Source: Rhodocyclaceae bacterium (lineage in GTDB: Bacteria > Pseudomonadota > Gammaproteobacteria > Burkholderiales > Rhodocyclaceae). From it: a DNA stretch of 64,000 nt. This document shows positions 17,892 to 26,925 of the stretch, in pieces. The notes below the pieces were generated by a model, which saw nothing but the letters and a program-made list of their open reading frames with translations, made no database searches and was not told the DNA's origin. Both the position numbers and the translations under genes were made by a program. Every line of letters begins with the position of its first letter. Within the stretch, counting starts at the first letter, position 1. Where the stretch lies: positions 1-64,000 of the forward strand of contig JAGRGB010000089.1 in NCBI GenBank assembly GCA_020445745.1. The letters are read 5' to 3'.

Positions 17892-18564
17892 GCCGGGCGG
17901 CCGCTGCGGCCGGCGGCCTGCCGCCGCTGCTTGTACGGGCTTCACATTGATCGAGGTGACGGTCGCGGTGTCGCTGGTGGCGGTCATCCTGCTCGGCATG
18001 CTGTCGGCGATGCGTACCCTCGGCGGCACTGCCGAACGCGTCGATGCGCTGGTAGAGCGCAGCGAACAGATGCGCGCGGCCGTCGAGTTCCTGCGTGCCA
18101 GCCTGGCGGTGGTCCAGGGGCCGCCGCCGGTGGTGGCGGGCGCGACGGTCGAGCGGCCGTCGCTCCAGGGCGGGCCGCAGGGCCTCGAGTGGATCGGGCT
18201 GTTCCCGGCCCGCTACGGCGCCGGTGGCATGCACCGCTTCCTGCTGGAGCTCGATTCCCAGCCCCAAGGCGGAACCCTGACGATCCATTTTGCCGCCCGC
18301 CAGCGGGAACGCCAGGCGCCGCAATGGGATGCGATCGCTCCGCCGGTGTCGATCGAGCACGTCGACCGGCTGCTGATCCGTTACCAGGACGAAGACGAGC
18401 AATGGCTGGAGCGCTGGGATGCCGGCGACGTCCTGCCGCGGCGCGTGCTGCTGCGACTGTGGGTCGCTGGCCGGGTGTGGCCGGACATCGTCGTCGCGCC
18501 CAGCGCGGAAGGCTACGGGGCCGACGTCGCCCGCGGCGAATTCGTGCACGGGCCGATCAGATGA
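17872..18564 (+). CDS. gspJ: Minor pseudopilin GspJ
   Basis: 230 residues from the ATG at 17872 (a second in-frame ATG is at 17878), overlapping the end of gspI by 20 bp. A 21-residue arginine/alanine-rich leader ends in Gly, followed by F-T-L-I-E-V-T-V-A-V with Glu +5. The large C-terminal domain (L-E-W-I-G-L-F-P, RYQDEDEQWLERW) fits GspJ. The annotated frame starts earlier, but the upstream part is a shadow of gspI. Confidence 0.92.
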   Translation: MTMACAEPGGRCGRRPAAAACTGFTLIEVTVAVSLVAVILLGMLSAMRTLGGTAERVDALVERSEQMRAAVEFLRASLAVVQGPPPVVAGATVERPSLQGGPQGLEWIGLFPARYGAGGMHRFLLELDSQPQGGTLTIHFAARQRERQAPQWDAIAPPVSIEHVDRLLIRYQDEDEQWLERWDAGDVLPRRVLLRLWVAGRVWPDIVVAPSAEGYGADVARGEFVHGPIR

Positions 18565-19469
18565 ATGCGATGAAATCGCGCCGGCCCGGGCGCCAGCGAG
18601 GGGTGGTCCTGGTCGCCGTACTGTGGATCGCTGCCGCGCTGGTGCTGATCGTGGCCGGCATCGGCGCCTCGGCGAAAGGCGACGTGCGCGCCGCCGGCGG
18701 CTTCCGCGATCGGGTCGCCGCCACCGCACTGGCCGATGGCGCGATCCTGATGGCGGCGCGCGATCTCGCCACCGCGATGCCCCCGCCGATCGCGCCGGTT
18801 GCCGGCAGCTATCAGGTCGACGGCCACGCCGTGACGGTCGAAGCCAGCCCCAGTTCGGGCTGGATCAACCTCAACAGCGCCGGGCTGGATTTGCTCCAGG
18901 CGCTGCTGACGATCCGCGCCGGCCTCGCCGACGCCGACGCCGCCCGGCTCGCTGCGGCAATCGTCGATTGGCGTGACCGCGACGCGATGCAGCAGGACGA
19001 GGGCAGCGAGGACGATGCCTACCGGACCGCGGGCTCGCCCTATCTGCCGTTCAACGGCAGATTTCAGGCGCCCGAAGACGTGTTGCAAGTTCTGGGCATG
19101 ACTTTCGATGTCTTTGATAGCATCCGGGATTGCGTTGCGGTCACGGGCGCCGATGGCGGCGGCATCAACCCTACGGCGGCACCTTTCCCGGTGCTGCAGA
19201 TCCTGACCGGCGGTGACGCCCGGCTGGCGGCGTCGATCGTCGCGCGCCGCACCGAAGGGGAGCCATTGCTCGACCTGTCGGGGCTGGACGGCCGCTTCAT
19301 CGATCGCTCGCCGGCAACGAGTTACCGGCTCGAGGCGCAGGTCCCGATGGTGGACGGGCGCCGCCTGTCGCGCTCGGTATGGCTGCGCTTCGATCGCGCG
19401 CGGCGCCAGGCCGGGGCGATCAGGGTGTTGCGCAGGGACCCGGTGACGATCCGCGACGGGGACGTTTGA
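18561..19469 (+). CDS. gspK: Minor pseudopilin GspK
   Basis: 302-residue tip pseudopilin from the ATG at 18561, which overlaps the gspJ stop as ATGA. The mature start G|V-V-L-V-A-V-L-W-I lacks the Glu at +5 that the other pseudopilins carry, a known hallmark of GspK, consistent with its place at the tip. The large globular domain shows W-I-N-L-N-S-A, A-I-V-D-W-R-D-R-D and Y-L-P-F-N-G-R-F-Q-A-P-E-D-V-L-Q-V-L, the GspK core with helix-hairpin-helix-like elements. Confidence 0.94.
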   Translation: MNAMKSRRPGRQRGVVLVAVLWIAAALVLIVAGIGASAKGDVRAAGGFRDRVAATALADGAILMAARDLATAMPPPIAPVAGSYQVDGHAVTVEASPSSGWINLNSAGLDLLQALLTIRAGLADADAARLAAAIVDWRDRDAMQQDEGSEDDAYRTAGSPYLPFNGRFQAPEDVLQVLGMTFDVFDSIRDCVAVTGADGGGINPTAAPFPVLQILTGGDARLAASIVARRTEGEPLLDLSGLDGRFIDRSPATSYRLEAQVPMVDGRRLSRSVWLRFDRARRQAGAIRVLRRDPVTIRDGDV

Positions 19470-20503
19470 GGAAGGTACAACTGAATTCGCAGACTGATTC
19501 GCTCAACCTGTTCGGGCTCGACCTGCGCCGATACTGGCGTGCCTATCGCGCCGGCTGGAACCAGGCGATGCGGATGCCGGCATTCGCGTGGCTGGCGCCG
19601 GACGAACCGGTGCGCCTGCTCGCCTGCGACGGCAGCGTCAGTGTGCGCGACGGCCGCTTTACGGAACGCTTGTCGAGCCGTCGTGAGGCACGCGCGACGG
19701 CAGTCGAGATCCCGGACGAGCTGGTCTTGCGTACCCGCAGCGTGCTGCCGCTGCTCGACGATGGCGAATTGGAGCGCGCGGTGGCGCTGCGGGTCCAGCA
19801 GCTCAGCCCGTTCGATGCCGACGACACGGTCGCCGGCTGGCGCTGCGAGGATGCCGGCGATGGCCGCCTGGCGGTGGATGTCGCCCTGGCCTCGCGCAGC
19901 CAGCTGGTGGCACGGCTGGCCGCGCGGCCAGGAATGGGCGGCCGCCCTGCCGATCAGGAATTGTGGGTCGATGCCGCAGCGCCGATCGTGCTGCGCGGCT
20001 TCGGCGAAGCGGCGCGGGCTCGGCGCACGCGCCGCCGCGCCGGCCTGATGGCCGCCCTGATCGGACTCTCGGTCGTCCTGGTAGGCGCTATCGTCGGGCT
20101 GCCGGTTTGGGAGAAGCGGCGCCAGGCCGATCTGGCGGAGGCATCGCTGGCGCGCATGCAGGCGTCGGCGCGCGACGAGGTGGCGGCCAAGGAGCGTCTC
20201 GGTCGGATGACCCGCCTGCTCGCCGAACTGTCCGGATCCGGGCGCGGGGCGCGCGAACTGATGTCGGTGCTGGGGCGCATCACCCTGGCGGTGCCGGACG
20301 AGGCGATGATCCGGCGACTGTCCATCGATGACGGTGAGGTGCAGCTGACCGGGCTGGCCGACGACGCCGCCCAGTTGCTGCAGGTGCTGAGTCGGCAGCC
20401 GGGATTTGCCGCCGTGAAATCGCCCGGCGCGATCACCCGCAACGCACGTACCGGCAAGGAAGCGTTCGTGATCGAATTCCAGTTGCCGGGGGCAAGGCCG
20501 TGA
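19466..20503 (+). CDS. gspL: Type II secretion protein GspL (PilN-domain type)
   Basis: 345 residues if read from the TTG at 19466, which overlaps the gspK stop. A CTG at 19481 lies just after a strong Shine-Dalgarno-like AGGAAGG (19469-19475) and is a good alternative start. The N-terminal cytoplasmic half is an actin-like GspL/PilM-related region that would bind GspE; one transmembrane helix (LMAALIGLSVVLVGAIVGL, about residues 195-213) follows; the periplasmic part is PilN-like (L-L-A-E-L-S-G-S-G-R, D-E-A-M-I-R-R-L-S-I). It overlaps gspM by 4 bp. Confidence 0.88.
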   Translation: MRKVQLNSQTDSLNLFGLDLRRYWRAYRAGWNQAMRMPAFAWLAPDEPVRLLACDGSVSVRDGRFTERLSSRREARATAVEIPDELVLRTRSVLPLLDDGELERAVALRVQQLSPFDADDTVAGWRCEDAGDGRLAVDVALASRSQLVARLAARPGMGGRPADQELWVDAAAPIVLRGFGEAARARRTRRRAGLMAALIGLSVVLVGAIVGLPVWEKRRQADLAEASLARMQASARDEVAAKERLGRMTRLLAELSGSGRGARELMSVLGRITLAVPDEAMIRRLSIDDGEVQLTGLADDAAQLLQVLSRQPGFAAVKSPGAITRNARTGKEAFVIEFQLPGARP

Positions 20504-21066
20504 TGCGAGCCGCGCCGCGTTGGCCGTCGCGCCCGTTGCTCGCGATCGGATCGCTCGTGCTGCTGGTCGTCGTCTTGCTGGCTTGCTGGGCATGGTGGCT
20601 GAAAGGCGAATACGACCTGGCGGTCGCGCGCATCGAACGCGTCGAGCCGCGCCATGCCCGGCTGGCCGGACTGGTCGCTGCCACCGGACAGATCGATGCA
20701 GCCTTGTCGCGTGCCGTCGACCTGTCGTCGCGGCTGGCCTACCCGTCGAGCCTGGATGCGACCCAGGCCGGCGCCGCACTCCAGAAGTCGATGCGCGAAC
20801 TGGCCGAGGCTGCCGGGGCAACGGTGACCGGCAGCCAGCTGATGCAGAGCCGGGCGGAGGACGGCTACGACGTGCTTCGTGTCAGCGTCAAGCTGGCCAC
20901 CAATCTCGAAGCCCTGACCCGTTTCCTCGATGCGATTGCCGAACACGGTCCGGAGGTCCACGTCGCGACCCTGCGGATTTCTCCGGACCCGCGCCTTGGC
21001 CGCGGCGAGGCCGCCGACCGCCTGATCTGTGATGTCGCCGTCACCGCGATGAGGATCAGTTCGTGA
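20500..21066 (+). CDS. gspM: Type II secretion protein GspM
   Basis: 188-residue bitopic inner-membrane protein: short cytoplasmic start, one transmembrane helix (LLAIGSLVLLVVVLLACWAW), then a periplasmic helical and ferredoxin-like domain (L-A-Y-P-S-S-L-D-A-T-Q-A-G-A-A-L, VSVKLATNLEALTRFLDAI) as in the GspM_II subfamily. It is expected to pair with GspL in the platform. It overlaps both neighbours by 4 bp. Confidence 0.88.
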   Translation: MMRAAPRWPSRPLLAIGSLVLLVVVLLACWAWWLKGEYDLAVARIERVEPRHARLAGLVAATGQIDAALSRAVDLSSRLAYPSSLDATQAGAALQKSMRELAEAAGATVTGSQLMQSRAEDGYDVLRVSVKLATNLEALTRFLDAIAEHGPEVHVATLRISPDPRLGRGEAADRLICDVAVTAMRISS

Positions 21067-21740
21067 GCATCCGGCCGCTGTTCCTGTGGCTGGCCGTCGA
21101 CGCCGCGCTGGTCGCGGCGCTCGCCGCGATGGTCCCGACCGTCTCGCGCGAGTGGCGGGCGCCCGAGCCCATCGCGCCGGATTCCGCCGCCTTCGACGTG
21201 CCGCGGGCGGCAGAGGAGGTCTCGAATCCCGAACTGCTCCAGGAGACCCTGGCGCGGCCGTTGTTCTTCGCGTCCCGCCGGCCACCGTCGGAACCGGACA
21301 GCGAACCGACCCCGGAAGTGGCAGCCGAAGACGATCCGCTGGGCGAATTGCAGCTCCTCGGCCTGTTTTCCGCGGGAGATCGGCTGGGTGGATTGATCGT
21401 CCGGGAGGACGGCGCAAGTCGGCGCATCGCCATCGGCGACAGGGTCGGCGGCTGGAAGCTCGAGACCCTGACCGGGCTCGAGGCGCGCTTTTCGCGCGCC
21501 GGCGAAGTGGCGCGGCTGCAACTCGAACATTCGCAGCAGGCGCGAGCCGCTGCCGCCGGCGCCGACGAAGCCGCGGACGGTGGTCAGATCCCGGTGGTGC
21601 AGGGAAGCGCGGCCAGCGGCGGCATCATCGACCAGATCCGCGATCGCCGTGCCCGCCGCATCGACGCGATCAGGGAGGCCAGGGAGCGGCTCAAGGGGCG
21701 CCGCGCACCATCTGGGGGGCGCGCGTCGGCGCGCGATTGA
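21063..21740 (+). CDS. GspC/GspN-like HR-domain secretion protein
   Basis: 225-residue bitopic protein: transmembrane helix at residues about 7-25, then N-P-E-L-L-Q-E-T-L-A-R-P-L-F and a small beta domain (ELQLLGLFSAGDRLGGLIV, R-I-A-I-G-D-R-V-G-G-W-K-L) that resembles the homology region with which GspC contacts the N0 domain of the secretin. The charged C-terminal tail (IDQIRDRRARRIDAIREARE) replaces the PDZ or coiled-coil domain of classical GspC. In related betaproteobacterial clusters this gene is often labelled gspN. No other GspC candidate is visible here, so it probably bridges the platform and GspD. Confidence 0.7.
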   Translation: MSIRPLFLWLAVDAALVAALAAMVPTVSREWRAPEPIAPDSAAFDVPRAAEEVSNPELLQETLARPLFFASRRPPSEPDSEPTPEVAAEDDPLGELQLLGLFSAGDRLGGLIVREDGASRRIAIGDRVGGWKLETLTGLEARFSRAGEVARLQLEHSQQARAAAAGADEAADGGQIPVVQGSAASGGIIDQIRDRRARRIDAIREARERLKGRRAPSGGRASARD

Positions 21741-21747
21741 CAGGTAG

Positions 21748-24084
21748 ATGAGGGCATACGTGAATCGATTCTTGCATCGCAGGGCATGGGCCGGACTCGG
21801 CGCGGCGCTGCTGCTGGCCGGCTGCGCCGGCCTCGGAAAGACACCCGAATCGTCGCTGGAGCAGGAGTTGCGCCGCGCCGCCGGGATGCACGATCCGCGT
21901 CCGTCGGTGGCCGCGCGGGCCGACCAGTTGTCGGTCGAAGGTGGCACATCAGGTGCCGGCGAGACCGCCGTGCCTGTGCCCGGCCGGCAATCGGGCGAGG
22001 ACACGGGGAGCGGGCAGGCCCGAGTCTTCCGCGGCAGCGACACGATGGTCAAGCTGCCCGCGGTGGCGGGCAAACCCTTGAAGGGCGAGGCGGTGGTCCT
22101 GCGCTTCGAACAGGCGCCGATTGCCGAGGTCGTGCACGCAATCCTCGGCGACATGCTGAAACAGAACTACACGATTCATCCGCCGCTGGCCGGCGAAGTG
22201 ACCCTCCATACCCTGGCGCCGCTGCCACCCGAACAGATATTGACCGTGCTCGAGTCGATGCTCCAGGCCAACGGCCTGGGCATTGCCCAGGACGCCACCG
22301 GCATCTATCACGTCGGTCGCCCCGACGCCCTCAAGGCCTTCGCACCCCAGCCGCGCCGGGTCGGTCGCCTGCCGGCCGGCAACTCACTGCTGATCGTCCC
22401 GCTGCAGTACGTGGGCGCCGCCGAGATGGCCGAGATCCTCGCGCCGGTGGCGGGGCCGGCTGCCTTCGTGCGGGTCGACAATTTTCGCAACCTGCTGATC
22501 CTCGCCGGTTCGCGCGGCCAGCTCGAGGGCTGGATGAAGATCGTCGAGATCTTCGACGTGGACCTGCTGAAAGGCATGTCGGTGGGCCTGTTTCCGTTGC
22601 AGAACACGTCCGTCGAAGAGGTCGAGGAGGCGTTGCGACTGGTCACCGGCAACGAACGGGCGAGTGCGCCGGCACGAACCGCGCCGGGCAGGCCCGAGGG
22701 CGCCGCCGCGGCCGTGGTCGGCGGCACACCGCTCGGTGGCGCGATGAAGATCCTGCCGATCGAGCGCCTCAATGCCATCCTGGTGGTGACGCCGCGCTCG
22801 GCCTATCTCGATATTGCCCGCGAATGGATCGAGCGCTTCGACCGGCCGGACAACGACGGTGGCCCCCGCCTCTATGTCTACCCGGTGCAGAATGGCTCGG
22901 CAGCACACCTCGCGACGCTGCTGAACGGCATCTTCGGAGGCGGCGCGCTCAACACCACGCGTCGCGGCGCGCGCGACAGTGGCGTTGCGCCCGGCCTCGC
23001 CAGCGCAACCGCGAGCGACCTCGGCGCGACCCGCACGATGGCGGCCTCGACTTCGGGGACGGCAGGCTCAGGCGGGGCATCCGGCAACGGGGGTCAGATC
23101 AGCCAGCTCAGCTTCGGCGACATCCGGGTCGTCGCGGACGACCAGAACAACGCACTGCTGATCTACGCGCCGCGCACCGAGTACAACAAGATCGAGGCGG
23201 CCTTGCGGCAGATCGATGTCGCCGCTTCGCAGGTACTGATCGAGGCCAGCATCATCGAGGTCAGCCTGACCGACGAGACCCGCTATGGCCTGCAGTGGTT
23301 CTTCACCGACAACCTGCGCGGCCGGGGCTGGACCGGAAGTGGACGGCTGGGGCTCGGCGACGGCGGCGGCATCGTCGGCCAGAGCGGATTTTCGTATAGC
23401 ATCACCAATCCGCTGGGCGAGGTTCGTGCGGTGCTCAATGCGCTCGCCGACAAGCAGCTGCTGAAGGTCATCTCGTCGCCTTCGGTGATGGTGCTGGACA
23501 ACCAGACTGCAGAGATCAAGGTCGGTGACCAGCAGCCGGTACGCAACGCGCGGACGGTGACCGACGGTGGCACGACGACAGATTCGATCAGCTTCAAGGA
23601 CACCGGCGTGGTACTCAAGGTCACTCCGTCGGTGAATGCAGGCAACACCATCCTGATGGAGATCGACCAGAGCGTCACCGATGTCGGCCAGGTCGATGCC
23701 GCCACCGGCCAGCGCGCGTTTCTGCAGCGCCAGATCACCAGCAAGGTGGCGGTGCCGTCCGGCGATACCGTGGTGCTCGGCGGCCTGATCCGCGACAACG
23801 CCTCCCGTGGTCGCCAGGGCGTGCCGCTGCTGGCCGATCTTCCGGTCGTCGGTGCCTTGTTCGGCACGACGACGATCAACGCCGACCGCACCGAGCTGCT
23901 GGTGATGATCACGCCGCGGGTGGTGCGCACCGAGCGGGACCTGAACGAGCTCACCGAAGAGATTCAGACCCGCATGCAATCCGTCAGCCGCTTCCTGTCG
24001 GAGCATGCGGCCCCGGCCTCGACGCTGCAGCGCCCGGTGGCGCCGGATCGCGGCGGCGCCGCGGATGCGGCAGCCGAGCGCTGA
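21748..24084 (+). CDS. gspD: Type II secretion secretin GspD
   Basis: 778-residue outer-membrane channel. The start is an ATG 7 bp after the previous gene. The N-terminus carries a lipobox (L-L-A-G-C, Cys at about 30), so this secretin is probably itself a lipoprotein. The N0 domain (VVLRFEQAPIAEVVHAILGD) is followed by repeated N1-N3 domains (R-L-P-A-G-N-S-L-L-I-V-P-L-Q-Y-V) and the secretin domain with V-P-L-L-A-D-L-P-V-V-G-A-L-F-G and TELLVMITPRVVRT. A Gly/Ala/Ser-rich insert (about 400-450) lies in the N3 region. It is the last gene of the operon, whereas many gsp operons start with C and D. Confidence 0.96.
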   Translation: MRAYVNRFLHRRAWAGLGAALLLAGCAGLGKTPESSLEQELRRAAGMHDPRPSVAARADQLSVEGGTSGAGETAVPVPGRQSGEDTGSGQARVFRGSDTMVKLPAVAGKPLKGEAVVLRFEQAPIAEVVHAILGDMLKQNYTIHPPLAGEVTLHTLAPLPPEQILTVLESMLQANGLGIAQDATGIYHVGRPDALKAFAPQPRRVGRLPAGNSLLIVPLQYVGAAEMAEILAPVAGPAAFVRVDNFRNLLILAGSRGQLEGWMKIVEIFDVDLLKGMSVGLFPLQNTSVEEVEEALRLVTGNERASAPARTAPGRPEGAAAAVVGGTPLGGAMKILPIERLNAILVVTPRSAYLDIAREWIERFDRPDNDGGPRLYVYPVQNGSAAHLATLLNGIFGGGALNTTRRGARDSGVAPGLASATASDLGATRTMAASTSGTAGSGGASGNGGQISQLSFGDIRVVADDQNNALLIYAPRTEYNKIEAALRQIDVAASQVLIEASIIEVSLTDETRYGLQWFFTDNLRGRGWTGSGRLGLGDGGGIVGQSGFSYSITNPLGEVRAVLNALADKQLLKVISSPSVMVLDNQTAEIKVGDQQPVRNARTVTDGGTTTDSISFKDTGVVLKVTPSVNAGNTILMEIDQSVTDVGQVDAATGQRAFLQRQITSKVAVPSGDTVVLGGLIRDNASRGRQGVPLLADLPVVGALFGTTTINADRTELLVMITPRVVRTERDLNELTEEIQTRMQSVSRFLSEHAAPASTLQRPVAPDRGGAADAAAER

Positions 24085-24201
24085 ATGACATGGCGGCGGA
24101 GCGGGGCGCTCTTTGCGCGGCGCTGGCCGCACGTACCTTGCGGGTGCCGCACGACCTGCAACAACCGATACCCAATTGACAACAGGATGTAAGGACCACC
24201 G

Positions 24202-24648
24202 ATGCTTCAGTTCGATTTCGTTAGCCGCGCAGCATGCTGCGCATCGGCCGCCGGCCTGGTGTTGGCAGGATGCTCGGGCATGACTGCCAGCACGCCGGAG
24301 GACGCCGTCCGGCAGCGTGCCGCAGCCTATTGGGAGGCGAGGGTTGCCGGGAAGGCAGAAGCCGCCTATAGTTTCGCCGCGCCATCGTACCGCTCGGTGA
24401 CCAGTCTCGACCGGTTCCGGAACCAGTATGTTGGGCCCACTTACGTGTTCGCCGTCGAGGTGATCAGCGTGACATGTCAGGAGAAGGCGAGCGTCTGCAC
24501 GGCCCGAACCCGTCTGGATTTCCGCACGCCCCCGGTCCTGGTCGGCGGCCGGCCGGCAGCCCTGCCCGCGGTTCAGTCGACGCACCGCGACGAGCGCTGG
24601 ATCATGGAAGACCGAAACTGGTGGCGATATTTCGATCCGGTAAAGTAA
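24202..24648 (+). CDS. Small predicted lipoprotein, unknown function
   Basis: 148 residues with a signal peptide and lipobox (L-V-L-A-G-C, Cys about 24), so probably membrane-anchored in the periplasm. The mature part (EDAVRQRAAAYWEARVAGKA, A-Y-S-F-A-A-P-S-Y-R) looks like a compact alpha+beta, NTF2-like fold, and has a Cys pair near C-Q-E-K-A-S-V-C that could form a disulfide. A TAAGGA sits 7 nt before the ATG. I do not recognise a named family. It lies between the secretin and the surface protein and could serve either. Confidence 0.6.
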   Translation: MLQFDFVSRAACCASAAGLVLAGCSGMTASTPEDAVRQRAAAYWEARVAGKAEAAYSFAAPSYRSVTSLDRFRNQYVGPTYVFAVEVISVTCQEKASVCTARTRLDFRTPPVLVGGRPAALPAVQSTHRDERWIMEDRNWWRYFDPVK

Positions 24649-24752
24649 TCGCACGTCGTGCCGCTATTAGTGGCGGCCGGCGGGTCGTCCGGTGAGCACG
24701 AGGCGACCTGTTGTGTTTTTGCGACATGCGCCGTGCAAGTGTTTGTGTGCGT

Positions 24753-24780
24753 TTGCTTTGTGCGGAAATGCTGTGATACT
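24753..24780 (+). promoter_or_regulatory. Sigma-70-type promoter with extended -10 for the surface protein gene
   Basis: TTGCTT (24753-24758), a 16-bp spacer and GATACT (24775-24780), with TG one base before the -10 element (extended -10). The surrounding 200 bp is clearly more AT-rich and T-rich than the coding DNA. A 60-nt leader with AGGAG (10 nt before ATG) follows. The match is by eye. Confidence 0.5.
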
Positions 24781-24848
24781 TTCGCCCCGCGTAATCCTCT
24801 CGTGTTGTTGCGCTCTAAACAACAGACTTTAACTAGGAGTCTTTCTTT

Positions 24849-26687
24849 ATGAAGAAGAATCTCATCGCTCTGAGTGTTGCTGCGATGGTTGGTGGCTTGG
24901 CTGTCTCGACCGGTGCTCGCGCCGACGTGGTCACCAATGGCACCGATGCCGACTTTCTGCAGTTCACCCAGGACGGAATCGGTCACGCGCTGATCGTTCC
25001 GTACTTCAACGTGCAGAACGGCAACATGTCGGTCTTCCACGTGGTCAACACCGACACCATCAACGGCAAGGCCGTCAAGGTTCGCTTCCGCGGCGCATCG
25101 AACTCGGACGACGTGTTCGACTTCCAGGTCTACCTGTCGCCGGGTGACGTGTTCACCGGCGCCGTGACCCAGGCCGCATCCGGTGCCGCCCAGTTCGTCA
25201 CCGCCGACACGACCTGCACGATCCCGGGCAACGTCAACCAGGAGTTCGTCCTGAGCCGCCTGTCGGAAGACGAGCAGGTTGCCGGTGTCGGCTCGCGCGA
25301 GGGCTACATCGAGATCTTCAACATGGGCGACATCCCCGAGGACGAAGTTGACCTCGGCGACGGCACCACTGTGACGGCGGCTGACGTCGACAACGATGGT
25401 GAGTTCGACGATGTCAACATCCTCTACACCGCGATCAAGCACGTCGATGGCGAGCCCCCCTGCGGCCTGACCACCGACTCCCGCCTGGTCGCGCTGCTGT
25501 CGACCAACACCGACGCTACCGTGTCCGCCACGCCTGGCAACCAGGACGGCGACCTGACCTCGTCGCTGTACGTCAAGGGCATGAACAACCCGACCGGCAC
25601 GCTGATGGGCGGTTGGTACATCATCAACGTCGATGGCGCGCTGTCCTACTCGGGCAACGATGCCACGATCCTGGCGGTCGATTCGACGTCGCCGCAGACC
25701 GTCAACGGCAACTTCCAGATGGCTGTCGCCAACGGCGTGTTCTGGCCGCAGCGTGACTTCACGATCGGTGGTGACATCAACTTCTTCTCGGCGGATCCGC
25801 TGCTGAAGCTGGGTGGTACCGCCGCCGGTATCGCGCTGGGTGGTGTCGAGCCGCGTGCCTTCGACCTGCCTGACATGTCGACGCCTTACACCAGCACCTT
25901 GCCGAACGAGCCGCACACCCAGGCCGCGCTGCTGTCGCTTGCCCTGGCGGTTACGTCGATCGTCAACGAGTTCGCCACCGACGCGGTGATCTCGGCTGCG
26001 TCCGACTGGACCTTCACGATGCCGTCCCGCCGCTACAACGCCGCCGTCCGCTACAACGACGGTGTCGACGGCAACGGCGCTCCGTCGCCGGTCTATACCG
26101 ACCTGAATGACGGTGAGTACCACGACCTGAACGGTGACGACGCCGACTACAGCGAGGCGAACATCAACGACGGTTTCTACTCGGAGACCTGGGTCGAGGG
26201 CGCTGACTACAACGACGCCGACAACTACTTCACGCCGGTCGTGTCCGCCACCCAGGGCAACACCGAGCTGGTCGGCAGCCAGCTGTGCGTGTCCGACATC
26301 GGCGTGAGCTACACCGACCGTGAGGAAGGCGAGATCGCCAGCCCGGCCATCGAGTTCGTGATCTCCCCGTCGACCCCGGCCGCCACGCCGGAAGTGCTGT
26401 TCTGCGGCGAGGCCTCGGTGCTGAAGTTCAACGTCTCCAACACCGCCGAGTCGGTGCTGGGCGCTGGCTTGGCCACGCAGGGCATCGAGATGGTGTTCGA
26501 CGAAGCCGGCAGCACCTACAGCAACGGTTGGGCCACCCTGACCACCCCGGGTCTGACCGGCAAGGGTCTGCCGATCCTGGGTTCGTACTTCCTGAAGGCG
26601 GTCAACCCGCTGACGGCAGCCGGTGTCGCCGCCAACTACGGCCTGATCTTCCAGCATCGGGTGACGCGTCCGACGCTGCCGCTGTAA
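24849..26687 (+). CDS. Secreted cell-surface protein, probably highly expressed
   Basis: 612 residues: a clear Sec signal peptide (MKKNLIALSVAAMVGGLAV... cut after A-R-A) and then H-A-L-I-V-P-Y-F-N-V-Q-N-G-N, V-V-N-T-D-T-I-N-G-K-A-V-K-V-R-F-R-G-A-S-N-S-D-D-V. This pattern is familiar from proteins annotated as cell surface protein in Rhodocyclales-like betaproteobacteria. It is very acidic, with Asp-rich loops such as D-V-D-N-D-G-E-F-D-D and Y-N-D-A-D-N-Y that look like calcium sites. Codon use is strongly C-ending (GTC, GAC, AAC, ACC), unlike most neighbours, and the gene has its own promoter, Shine-Dalgarno and terminator, all signs of high expression. It could be a substrate of the adjacent type II system or an S-layer-like coat; this is inference. 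Confidence 0.7.
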   Translation: MKKNLIALSVAAMVGGLAVSTGARADVVTNGTDADFLQFTQDGIGHALIVPYFNVQNGNMSVFHVVNTDTINGKAVKVRFRGASNSDDVFDFQVYLSPGDVFTGAVTQAASGAAQFVTADTTCTIPGNVNQEFVLSRLSEDEQVAGVGSREGYIEIFNMGDIPEDEVDLGDGTTVTAADVDNDGEFDDVNILYTAIKHVDGEPPCGLTTDSRLVALLSTNTDATVSATPGNQDGDLTSSLYVKGMNNPTGTLMGGWYIINVDGALSYSGNDATILAVDSTSPQTVNGNFQMAVANGVFWPQRDFTIGGDINFFSADPLLKLGGTAAGIALGGVEPRAFDLPDMSTPYTSTLPNEPHTQAALLSLALAVTSIVNEFATDAVISAASDWTFTMPSRRYNAAVRYNDGVDGNGAPSPVYTDLNDGEYHDLNGDDADYSEANINDGFYSETWVEGADYNDADNYFTPVVSATQGNTELVGSQLCVSDIGVSYTDREEGEIASPAIEFVISPSTPAATPEVLFCGEASVLKFNVSNTAESVLGAGLATQGIEMVFDEAGSTYSNGWATLTTPGLTGKGLPILGSYFLKAVNPLTAAGVAANYGLIFQHRVTRPTLPL

Positions 26688-26716
26688 CAGTTTGAGCGCA
26701 TAGCACGCAGTGCTGG

Positions 26717-26743
26717 GGGGGCAGGGCAACCTGCCCCCTTTTT
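26717..26743 (+). terminator. Intrinsic terminator after the surface protein gene
   Basis: Perfect 9-bp GC-rich stem GGGGGCAGG / CCTGCCCCC (26717-26725 and 26730-26738) with a GCAA tetraloop, followed directly by five T residues. It lies 30 bp after the stop of the surface protein gene. It is the clearest rho-independent terminator in the window. Confidence 0.92.
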
Positions 26744-26925
26744 CGTTGACGCCCGCAGGATCAATGCTTTTGCAGCGAGTGATCCGCCACGGCGATCCCG
26801 CCGTGCAGGCGGCGCTCCCCCTGCCGCGGCCGGGACCCCTCGCGACAGGCAGTTTGCGATCGCGGACGCAAAGCATCAGAATTGCGCCCTGGCGCAAAGT
26901 GGCGCCGTAGTCCAATGGAGTGAAG

